This document shows, piece by piece, positions 9,599 through 19,423 of a DNA stretch of 64,000 bases (positions are counted from its first letter, which is position 1; each line of letters opens with the position of its first letter). The notes under the pieces were generated by a model. That model ran no database searches, was not told the origin of the DNA, and saw only the letters and a program-made list of their open reading frames with translations. Source of the stretch: Fonticula-like sp. SCN 57-25 (taxonomy: Eukaryota > Nucleariida > Rotosphaerida). Location: positions 31,962 to 95,961 of the forward strand of contig MEDX01000001.1 of assembly GCA_001724245.1 (NCBI GenBank), written 5' to 3'. The translations under genes and the position numbers were made by a program.

Positions 9599-12500
9599 TT
9601 AAAATATGGTGCACGAGGAATTCTGCTCCTGCTCCTGCTCGCGCTGGCGCACGGCATCCCGCGCCTGCTGGTGGCTGACCTGGTCGAGCTTTGTCACGTA
9701 CGTCAGCGTGTAGTCGTTGATGGTTTTCCGCAAAAACACATTGTCAAAGAGGATGCGCTGCATCACGGGCACCATAGGGATGCCGCCAAACGTCGACGAC
9801 ATGATCGAAATATCATCGAGAATGTTGTCTAGGAGCGACTGGCTCATGGTATGCAGCGACGACAGGTCGAATGCGCGGCGCAGCAGGCGGTTAAGCTTGA
9901 CCGTATCGGTGCACGCCATCCGCTGCCACAGCACCTCGGTCGCCTCCAAAAAGGCCGCCATGCGCTCGTCACCATCGGCAGGCGACTGCGAAGCGCCTGA
10001 CCCGACCGACCGCGGCGAGGCAGCCTGGGAGGGACTGGGCGACATCGCCGGCGTCGGCGCCGGGGACATTGCCGGAGAGCGCGCCGGGGTCGGCAATGCC
10101 GACCTGCGCTCGTCGTCTACCTGCATCGTCTGCACGCCCATCGAAACCATCTCCACCGCCGTGGCTACGGGTGCAAGCGGCACCTCGGCAGAAACATCCA
10201 CTGCGGCCTCAACGTAGCCCGACTCTGTGGGGTCCTCGGGGACCGGCTGCGCAAGCCGAGCTAAAAGGGCAAAGGTCAGAATGCAAGACACAGAGACGCG
10301 CATAAGCGTACCAAACGTCGTCGTCGGGTCGGCGGCTTCTGGCTGCACGACAGCAGCCGTCGCCGCAGCGGCGGCAGCAGCAGCAGACGCGGTCGCAGCG
10401 GCAGCGAGCGCGTGCGCCTCGGCCTCGCGGACCTCCAGCTCTGCGCATGTTCGCCGCAGCGTGCGGATCTGCTCGTCCTGCTTCTTGATCTGCTCCTGCA
10501 GGCGCGCCACCTGCTCCTGGAGGCGCGCGACCTGAGCATCTGCGCCAGCCACCGCCGTGGCGATCGATGCCGCGGCGCCCGGCATCGACCAGTCGAGCTG
10601 GTCAACGCCAAAGTAGGACGACGGGCGGATGCGCTTGGCCGGGCGAACGCGCACGACGGGGACGTCAGACGACGGCGGGACGGGGGCGGGAGCCTTGGCG
10701 ACCGCAGCGGCCTTTTCGACCACTGGCTCCTGTGGTTCGTCAAAGTTGGCGCTCGCGTTCATGCTGTTCGACCGCGAGCGCGACTGCCGCTGGAACTTCC
10801 ACCCGCGGACCATGTTGCGCGCGCGCTCGTCGTCGCTCGTGGACATGTCCGCCTCGCTCGCCGACAGCTTGGGCGGGATGCTGGGGAGCGGGATGGGCGC
10901 CGTGGCGGTGAACGTAAAGGGCGGCTCGACCGGGGGGGCGGGGGCCGCTTCCTGGGCAGAAGGGGCAACAAGGGCAACAGCAGCAGGCGGCGCGTCCACG
11001 GGGCGGGCATCCTGCATCTTGGGAGCCGGAGCCACCACTGGTGATTCGAGGACTGGAGCAGCCACAGGCGACTCGAGGACTGGAGCAGCTACAGGTGATG
11101 CGAGAACCGGAGCAGCCACTGGTGATGCGAGAACTGGAGCAGCCACAGGTGACTTGGGGGTCGGGGCCGCCGCTGGCGCCTTGAGAGACGCTGTCTGGAT
11201 AGGCGCAGGTGGCTTGGCGGTCGTTGGTTGGGTCGCTGAGGGCGCCTTGGAAGCCTTGGTGGTCGCGGCCGTCGGAGGCGGCGTGGTGGCCGCGGGGCTG
11301 GCGGGGCTGCTCACAGGAGCGGACTGGACGCCCGTCGCGGGCCGCGAGAGCGACTTTGGCTTGCGCGACTTTAGCGCCTGCTGAATATCGGCCTCGTGCG
11401 CAGGCTTTATCAAGTCATTGGCGATGCGGCGCTCAATCTCGGCGAGGATGGACTCGGCGTGCTTGGCCGGCTCTTCACCGGGCGCAGCGTGGACCCTGTG
11501 AAACGCGCGTTAGAATCAGCACGATGCAGCCGAAGGAAGCGAGCGTACTCTGTCGCCTGCTTCTTGAGCAGCATGACTTCATCGCGCGCGTGCTCGAGCA
11601 GCTCGCGGTCCTGCTCCTGTTGCTTGCACAGCTTGTTGTTGACGCTGGAGAGCTCGCGGACAATGTCGATGAGCGAATCGGCCTCGGCCGCGGCGGCCTT
11701 TTGCTGCTTCGAGTTGAGGCGCAGGCCATCGAGCTCCCGCTGAAGGGCACTGTGGCTGGCTCGCAGCTCCTCTGCAGCGGCAACCTTGCCCTTGAGCTCC
11801 TCCTCGGACGACAAAAGCTGTTCGTGCTCGGCGGTCAGCGCACTAAACTCTTCCCGCAGGTCGGCAAGCAGTTTGGCGGCCGCGCGCTCCTGGCGACGCG
11901 CATTGGCGACCTCCTCTTCGAGCTCCTGTACTTGCCGCGTAAAGAGCTGGTTCGCCTCCTCGCCCTCTGTCGAGCGCTCGCGCGTCTTCAAGAGGTCTGC
12001 GCGCAGCCGCTCGACCTCAATGTGCCGCTGGCGAAGGTCGCGCTCGAGACGCTCCCGTTCAGCCTCGGCGTCGGCAGTAATCGAATCCGCCGCAACAAGG
12101 CGCTACAGAAAACACATAAGTATCTGCGATGAGCAGTGTCCGGGGCGCACCTGCTGCGTCGCCCGCAGATCGCGCGTGGTGCTTTGATGAGCGCGCTGCT
12201 CCGCAGCAAGCTCCTCCTGCGTGCTCAGTAGCCGCTCGGACGCTTCGGCTGCTTCTATTTCCCGCGACCGCAATAGCTCGGCAAACTGTTCCTCGGCCTG
12301 CTGGGTGTCGGCTCGGGCGAGCTCGAGCTCGCTCAGCAGTGCCTGGCCGATCTCCGCAGCTAAAGTCAGGTTCTTTCCACCAAATGGGTCAGCGGCATGC
12401 TTCCAACACAGGATCAAGTACCTTTTCCTTTTCCAGCAAAAGCTCTACAAGCTGCTCCGGCGATTTCTGCAGCAGATCTTGCTCGTTGAGCTCTGCATGG

Positions 12501-12689
12501 TTGGCCGCACCGTCGGCAATATCATTCTCGTCGTCGTCCTCGGCTAGTGCCGCAAGATTAGAAATCTCTTAAAATAACCAAGCACGGATCCGTACTATTT
12601 TGCGACAACTCTTCGTGCACAATGCGCGCTACTCGCTGCGGCTGAGGCGGGCGCCGCCCCGGCCCCGCCAAGCGCCGCGGTGACGACAT
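9599..12689 (-). CDS. Long coiled-coil protein with CC1 box (AAxxG) and C-terminal CaaX motif; candidate membrane-anchored dynein adaptor
   Basis: Six exons: 12689-12596, 12543-12422, 12372-12151, 12102-11549, 11495-10312, 10260-9599; 945 residues. After SPEQLVELLLEKEK comes NLTLAAEIGQALLSELEL (residues 73-90). This matches the CC1 box of BICD, Spindly, HAP1 and TRAK, whose AAxxG motif (here AAEIG) binds dynein light intermediate chain. About 250 residues of coiled coil follow, then a low-complexity Pro/Ala/Ser region with a 9-residue repeat, a short coiled coil (VARLQEQVARLQEQIKKQ) and a helical C-terminal domain. The last residues are SSCTIF, a CaaX prenylation signal (Phe at X favours geranylgeranylation). 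The start is the in-frame ATG found once the 52-nt first intron is removed. The adaptor role is inferred; the motifs are seen. Confidence 0.75.
11033..11151 (-). repeat. 27-bp tandem repeat inside the coiled-coil adaptor gene
   Basis: About four copies of a 27-bp unit encode SPVAAPVLA/E repeats in the linker. The units are nearly identical, as in recent expansion. Confidence 0.7.
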
Positions 12690-12789
12690 TCTGTTGTTGC
12701 ACGGCGGCGGGGAATGTTTGCTTTGAAAAGAAACGCCTCGTCAGCACTGCCCCTCAAGTGTTCTCTGAGCGTTCTCATCGATGACAAAC

Positions 12790-14237
12790 ATGTCTGCGGG
12801 AGGAATCTCCAAGCGCGGGGCGGAATGCGCCGCTGACAACAGCCTTTTGTACGCACTGCTTGCGTACTGGCGCGCTAATTCTTGTTACTGACCACTGTGT
12901 GAACGCAGGACGACGGGAATGAAGCGTGCGTTTGAGCGCCCGTTCGATCCCGTCACTCGGGTGTCTGGCGTGATCAACCTCGGCACGGCCGAGAACAAGC
13001 TGCTCGTGAGAGAGTTTGCGGCCAAGCTAAAGACCGAGTTTGCCGCCGGTGTCACGCCCAAGGACCTTTTGTACGGTGACTTTAATGGCGAGCCCGAGCT
13101 GCGGTCGTCGCTGGCTTCGATGCTGTCGCGTCATATGGGTAACTTCCCGATCGATCCAGCGCATATCGTTGTGCAAAACGGCTGCGGCACGGTAGTCGAA
13201 TCGCTTGCCATGGTCCTGTGCGACCCCGGCGACGCCTTCCTTATCCTCACGCCATACTATGGCGGCTTTGACATTGACTTTGTGAAGCGCGCCGGCGTGC
13301 AGCTGCTGCCCGTCGACCTTCACTCGAGCAACGGCTACGCGGTTTCCATTCCTGACCTGGAGCGCGTGCTTGCGGACGCGCGCCGCCGCGGCATCAACGT
13401 GCGCGGTTTTGTCATTTCGTCGCCCAACAACCCGCTGGGCAGCTCGTACACGCGAGGCGAGCTGCAGTCGATGGTCGACTTTTGCCACCGCCACGACCTC
13501 CACTTTATCTCTGACGAGATCTACCTGCTCTCCGACTTTAGCAGCGTCATCGGAAAGCCGGAGAGCGCCGTTGTCCCGGTGCTCTCGCTGCAGATCCCCG
13601 ACCCGAGCCGCGTGCACATCGTCTGGGGCTTTAGCAAGGACTTTGGCGCGTCGGGTCTGCGCGTCGGCCTCTCTTACACGCGCAACCCGGCCGTCCTCAG
13701 CGCACTGCAGGGGGTGCGCTGCGCAATTTCCCTTTTCGGCAGCACGAGCACTAACACCATAGCAGCTGTCGTACTTTACCGGCGTATCGCGCCCGCTGCA
13801 CGTGGCCCTGCAGCGCATGATGGCCGACGGCCCGTGGGTCGACAGCTACATTGCGCGCAACCGCCGCGGCCTCGCCGAATCGAACGCCTTCCTCACTTTG
13901 GGCCTGGCTCGCATCGGCCTAAAGGCGCTCCCGTGCACGGCGGGCATGTTTGTGTGGGTCGACTTTCGCGCGTGCCTGCACCTCTTTGGCAAGCCGGGCT
14001 CGCGCGAGGCCGAGCTGGCGCTCTGGGACCGCCTCATCGACAACGGGCTATACATCGGTACGCTTTTCTCGCACGCGCCATTGAGGGCCTCTGACGCGCC
14101 GTACAGCGCCCGGTGCCGCGTTCCGCTGCGCAGAGCCGGGGTGGTTCAGGATCATCTTTTCCGCGCCGCACGATATTCTGCAGCTCGCCCTGGACAGGAT
14201 CGCGCTCACCATTCAGGCAACTTCCCCGCGCATGTAG
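12790..14237 (+). CDS. ACC-synthase-like PLP-dependent aminotransferase (class I/II)
   Basis: Four exons: 12790-12848, 12909-13713, 13766-14057, 14107-14237; 428 residues. The fold-type I signature is clear: [53 protein letters not shown], and the PLP lysine in [15 protein letters not shown]. The end [18 protein letters not shown] is typical of 1-aminocyclopropane-1-carboxylate synthase-like proteins. The first exon ([10 protein letters not shown]) is found only by splicing at a gttgtacgc-type site and supplies the usual SKRG start. Many non-plant members are aminotransferases without ACC synthase activity, so the substrate is open. The second acceptor is a CAG preceded by another TAG (NAGNAG), so one Gln may vary. 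It ends 100 bp from the convergent GCP3 gene. Confidence 0.85.
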
Positions 14238-14337
14238 CACGCATTACTTTTCAGCTCCAAATGATGGGTTTCCCCAGCAACATTACAGTTGTACATTATA
14301 GTAGTATAAACATGACAAAACCGGCCTCTACATCTCA

Positions 14338-17282
14338 TCAGCCGTCCTTGTGGCTTTCGTAATAATCGTTGTAGTCTAGGCGCGTGCGCAGCGACCGCAG
14401 CGACTCGTCCGACTGCCGCCCGAGCTCGACAAGGAGCTGCTTGAGTGTCGTCTACGGCAGGCGAGTCAGTATAGTATTGGGCATCACTGGGCGGCGTACG
14501 TCGTAGGCGCCGCTCACCTGGCCGAGCTGGCGCCGCGCGTCGCGCACCGGCCCCTGCAGGATGGCCGGCGGGAGGCTCTCGGCGCGGTCCTTTGTCGTGA
14601 GGCCCCACTTGCCCGCCTTTGTCTTGACGCCAGCGTGCTGCACAAGCTCGCTGCGGCGGTTGAGCTCCGTCTCGAGGATGCGGTAGAGCGTCCCCTGCGC
14701 CGCGCGGAAGCCCGAAATGATGTCGTAGAGGCGCAGGAGAAGGACGCTCGCGGCCTGCGATGACTCGTCCAGCAGCAGCTTGGCCGCAATGCCGTGCAGG
14801 TAGCGCCCATGCGAGGCAATCACATCGTCCAAATTCCTGCTCGTCGCGGTGAGCAAAAGAAAGGGCAAAGAAAAAGTCGCACCCGTCGCGCTTCAAGTCG
14901 CGGTTGAGGTCGTCCCACGAGCACTCGAGCACCTCAAACATCACATAGTACTGCATCTGCGCCATAAAGTGGAACATGTGCTCGCGCAAAATGTGACAGT
15001 GGTGAAGCTCCTTGCGCATCTCTGCGCGCGCACAATAAGAAATGCGTCAAAAGTGCTACCAAGCGCCGTACCGACGACCACGTGCGATCCGCCGCCAAAC
15101 CCGAGCTGCTCGCGCCACGCGGTCTCGAGCGCGTTCTGCGTGCGCTTCATGCCCCACAGCCGCGTAAAGATCTGCCGGTACTGCTTGATGTGGTGGTCCG
15201 TGACGACGCTCGACAGCGGCGGGTCGACATGGTAGTCGAGCGAGAACACGCGCCAGCCAAGGTCGTTGGGCGACGGCTGCAGGCGGGCGTTAGCAGGAAA
15301 AACAACGACAAAGAGCGGCCACGCACCTTGAGCAGGCGCGGCATGAGGCGCGGGAGGACATCGGGGCTCTCGTGCTGAGCATTGGATGATTGCACGGCCG
15401 TCTCGAATTTTGCTGCGCGCTCGATTAGACACGGCAAAACACACACAAAAGCAGACGTACAAATAACGTGGTGGAGCGAAAGGCTGGACGCGGGCCGGTC
15501 GAGGTCCTCTGCGAGCTGGTCCATGAGGACCTGCACAAAGTCGCCCTGCTCGAGCAGGAGGTACTTGCGAAGCGCGCTCATGTGGTCCATCAGCTTGTGC
15601 TTGCCAAAAAGCAGCTCGAGGAGCCGCTTGGAGCACGACGAGCACGCCGCGTCAACGGTCGCCTCCAGCCCGTTCATGTTCGAGTACACCAGCTCTGAGC
15701 GGCGCACTCGTCAGCCGGCACAGACAAAAAAATAATATGTACGCACCCTCGCGCTTGATGGCGACGGGCAGAGCCCAGCCTTCGTCCTTGCACACATACC
15801 GAATAAAGTTGATCGACTTGCCGATCAGAAGGATCTTGTTGGTCAGCTCGGTCGAGAAAAAGGCCGGCACCATCGCGGTGCGGCAGCTGTACTTGCGCGC
15901 CCACGGGTCCGCCTCGACGACAGCGCTCGCGGACGCCGATTTCGACACCATGAACTCGCCCTGCGGGTCGTCAAGCGTACCCTCCTCAATCCACTTGACC
16001 AGCATGTCAAAGAACGGCGCGCAAATCTAGCAGGGAAAAGTCAGAACCACGCTGGACTCGTAGGCCTCGCACCTTTTCGAGCAGGCGTTCCACGACCGAG
16101 GAAATGCCGGGGTCGCCGTGCCGCGCGTACTTGTAGATGCTCGAGATGAGCGCTCCGCCCTTGCCCTGGCAGCACTCGGCCATCATGGCGAGCACCTTTA
16201 GCCGCTCGAACGGCTCGACCATCCACACCTGGAGGCGCTTGAGCGTCAGCGCGCGGATGCCATCGCCGCTCGCCTCCACGCCGGCTATTTGGGACTCGAG
16301 CACGACGACGAGGCGCTGGTGCTCCGCCAGCAGCTCGGTCATTGCAGAGTGGAAGCACTGGCCGACAGAGCCGAACGAGGGGTCCTTTTGGAGCTTGGCG
16401 AGGAGCTCGGTGATGCGGCGGTGGTGCCACCCAATTACACACATGTTTGACACGAGCAGCCGCGTGCTCGCTGACACATCCGCCTAAACAACGCGTTAGA
16501 GACACAAGAGAGTGTAAATGGAATCTGCTTACCCGCGAGTCGAGCACAAATTCATCGGCGGTGGCATCCCAGCGGATGTAGCGCCCGTCAATCCCCTGGA
16601 AAACAAACAGCAAGTCGCGAATAAGCGCGTCCTCGGGGACCAGCTTGCGTCCTATCCAACACACGCACAACGTTAGACCTATACAAATACGCTATTAAAG
16701 CGTACCGTCTTGGACGTGCTGAAGGTACCGTGTGTAGCCCGGCAGCACCGAGGCCGACGTCGAGGAAGGCACCTCGTGCCTCTGCCTTACGACCGGCGGG
16801 GCGACCGGGATGCGGCGCAGGCCGCCTTCAGAAAAGACCTCAGAGACAAGCAGTGGTACCGCGGGCTGAGTGCCCTGCTCCGAAACGAGCAGCATAAACG
16901 TCAGGACAGACCAGCGCGTGTGCGGGGATGCTTTGGTCTTGAGGCGGTAGTGAAGCTTGTTGAACTGAAGCGAAGTGGTATTCGTAGCATCCTCGCGTAA
17001 TACTGAAACAATAACAAATGAATGGGCAAACGACTATAAATATACACTGCCGTACGTCTCTTTTGCGCGCGGTCCGCAACATGGTCCTCGTTCTCGACGA
17101 CGCTCGGCGCTAACCGACTCCCGAGGATGCGCATGAGGTACGCAATCTGCGACTGGTCCACGTCATCTACAATGCGCGCGTTACATCACAGGCCATGGTA
17201 CAAGTGGCTCAAATGTCGTACATTGAGCTAGCCCCAACTGCCGCGCGGCGAGTGCGCGCAGGAGCGCCTCCGATGCAGCCAT
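14338..17282 (-). CDS. GCP3: Gamma-tubulin complex component 3 (GCP3/Spc98)
   Basis: Twelve exons between 17282 and 14338, 791 residues. Seen: N-terminal GRIP1 hallmarks [20 protein letters not shown] and [15 protein letters not shown] with [21 protein letters not shown]2 hallmarks [35 protein letters not shown] and [17 protein letters not shown]; and the C-terminal RLDYNDYYE. These match GCP3 better than GCP2 (the YLLLEQGDF and ECSWDDL blocks). It forms part of the ring that nucleates microtubules at spindle poles and centrosomes. One donor is gtaagc and one gtgagc; the others are GTRCGN. A TTTCGCGCC site lies 35 bp upstream of the start. Confidence 0.92.
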
Positions 17283-17316
17283 GTTGCTGGCAGCCTGGTG
17301 ACTAGCCGTTGTCGAA

Positions 17317-17325
17317 TTTCGCGCC
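17317..17325 (-). promoter_or_regulatory. E2F-like site between GCP3 and NAMPT
   Basis: TTTCGCGCC matches the E2F consensus exactly, 35 bp upstream of the GCP3 ATG in a 167-bp divergent promoter. Confidence 0.45.
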
Positions 17326-17338
17326 GTTTTAAACCCGA

Positions 17339-17374
17339 AATCCACCCCGGATTTAATAATCCACCCCGGATTCA
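17339..17374 (+). repeat. 17-bp direct repeat in the GCP3/NAMPT promoter
   Basis: Copies of AATCCACCCCGGATTYA lie at 17339-17355 and 17358-17374, with one mismatch. Function unknown; possible transcription-factor pair. Confidence 0.6.
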
Positions 17375-17449
17375 GTGTTTGCGCAATTGCTGTCTGCTCT
17401 CCTGCCCCTGCCTTCCTCCCCCCGACACCAGTGCCAAGCATCCGCGACG

Positions 17450-19278
17450 ATGTCTGGCACACTGCAAATTCCGCTGCCTTTGGCGCTCATGACTGACTCA
17501 TACAAGGCGTCCCACATGTTTCAGTACCCAGATTCTTTGAAGGTGCGGAGTCCATTGATGCTTTCACGGCATTACCTGTTCTGCTTCGTTTGACCGATGC
17601 TGACACAGTCGACAGATGGTAGCATACGGCGAGTTCCGCAAGCCGTTCAACAACGACGCGAGCGATTCGCGCATTGTGCTGTATGGAATGCGCTACCTTA
17701 TTGAAAACTACGTTGGCCGTCGTTGGACCGAGATGGACGTCGAGCTGGCGGACAAGTTTTACGCGACCCACAATGCCGCCGGGACGCCGTTTCCGTTCCC
17801 CAAGGAGATCTTTTTAAAGTTTGTTCGCGAGAACGACGGCTACTTCCCCGTCACCATTGAGTCACTGCCCGAGGGCAGCGTCATTTACCCGCACGTCCCT
17901 GTCTTTCAGATCACTGCGACGGAGGAGTACTCGCGCCTCTGCACGTTCCTCGAGACGGTCCTCACGATGATCTGGGTACGCCTGGCGCCACTGCGCCTCT
18001 TGTACGCGCTTACACGTATGCATGCAGTACCCGAGCACCGTTGCGACGCTTTCCCGCAAGGCGCGCATCGCGATCAGCGCCGCGTTCGACAAGAGTGTCG
18101 ACCACAGCAACCATTTCCTCCTGGACAGCCGCCTGCAAGACTTTGGCATGCGCGGATGTACATGCGTCGAGCAGTCGGTGATTGGCGGAGCGGCTCATCT
18201 GGTGCGCCGCTCATTATTGCAATGTTTTATATTGTGACTAACCCCGCCGCCCCGCTCAGCTCAACTTTACCGGGTCCGACACGATGACGGCCGGGTACTA
18301 CGTTCAGTTCATCTTGAATGAGGGTCGGCCCATTGCCGAGTCGATCCCCGCCACTGAACACTCTGTCATGACCGCCTACGCGAGCGAGCAGGTGCGCCAC
18401 GTTTGCCTGCTTGCGGTGCGATGCTGACGATGTTGCAGGATGCGATTCGCGCCATGATTCGCGAGTTTGGCGCGGGCACCTTTGCCATTGTGATGGACAG
18501 CTACGACTATGTCCGCGCGCTCACGCAGGTGCTGCCATCCATCTCGTCGTACAAGACGGATCGCGGCGGCTTTATGGTCCTGCGGCCGGACTCTGGCGAC
18601 CCCACCGAGGTCGTGCTGCAGGCGCTGCGCGCGAGCGAAAAGGTGTTTGGCGCCACGGTCAACGACAAGGGCTACAAGGTCATCACGGGCGCCGGCGTCA
18701 TCCAGGGCGACGGAATCAACCTCACCAACATTTATGCAATCCTCACCGCCGTCCTCGATGAGGGGTACAGCGCGCAGAGCGTCGCCTTTGGCATGGGCGG
18801 CGGCCTGCTGCAAAAGGTGAACCGCGACACCATGAGCTTTGCCACCAAGCTCTCGTTCATCAAGTACGCCGACGGTCACGAGCGCAACATCATGAAGGCG
18901 CCCAAGACGGACGCCAGCAAGGTCAGCCTGCCCGGCGAGCTCGCGGTGGTGTACTCGGCCGAGGGCGTCCCGATGGTGTACCCCAAGGGGGCCGTCGATC
19001 CCGCCAAGAATGCGCTCCGCGTCATCTACGACAAGGGCCCGGTCAAGGGTACGCCACAACGCATACGTCGTTTATTTGATGCTAAACTATGCGCTGTAGA
19101 TTTCAAGTGGGACACGTTTGACGAGGTCCGCAAGCGCGTCGAGGCGCAGTTTGCCACCCTGCCCGCGAGCGCCAACGTCGTTACTCCCGAGCTCCAGAAG
19201 CTGATCGTGGAGACGCGCGAGCAGCAAATCGCGGCCTCTGACAAGGCTCTCGAGGGAGTCGTGGGCATCGAGCTGTAA
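17450..19278 (+). CDS. NAMPT: Nicotinamide phosphoribosyltransferase
   Basis: Six exons: 17450-17542, 17616-17975, 18028-18201, 18260-18391, 18439-19048, 19100-19278; 515 residues. It converts nicotinamide plus PRPP to NMN in NAD salvage. Family hallmarks: LMTDSYKASHMFQYP at the start, the LLDSRLQDFGMRG block, GGAAHLLNFTGSDTM, the catalytic-His region ATEHSVMTAY, IVMDSYDYVRAL, and LRPDSGDPTEVVLQA with the conserved Arg and Asp. All introns are short and in frame. Dikaryal fungi use the nicotinamidase route instead of this enzyme, so its presence helps place the organism. It is divergent from GCP3. Confidence 0.93.
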
Positions 19279-19423
19279 GAAACAGGGGCGGTTTCCTTTT
19301 GCCAGTTCATTCTAGTGTAGTCAGTTCTGTTGCCGCATATCTCTGTTTTTGAACCCATGTTTTCGCAATTTTCTGCCCCATATATCGATTCAGTGCATCA
19401 GTTTCAATAATAATCGTTGTTAT

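Noticed and set aside
11033-11151. Minisatellite or CRISPR-like array
   Set aside because: The repeat is a coding 27-bp tandem with no spacers.
10412-11384. Plus-strand frames across the coiled-coil gene
   Set aside because: Alanine- and glycine-rich shadows; the minus strand keeps the heptad pattern over six exons.
12568-12595. A 28-nt first intron in the coiled-coil gene
   Set aside because: It would be far shorter than others; the acceptor after CTAAT at 12544 gives a 52-nt intron in frame.
13027-13818. 263-codon frame opposite the aminotransferase
   Set aside because: Antisense to catalytic motifs; composition is Arg/His/Val-rich, as expected of a shadow.
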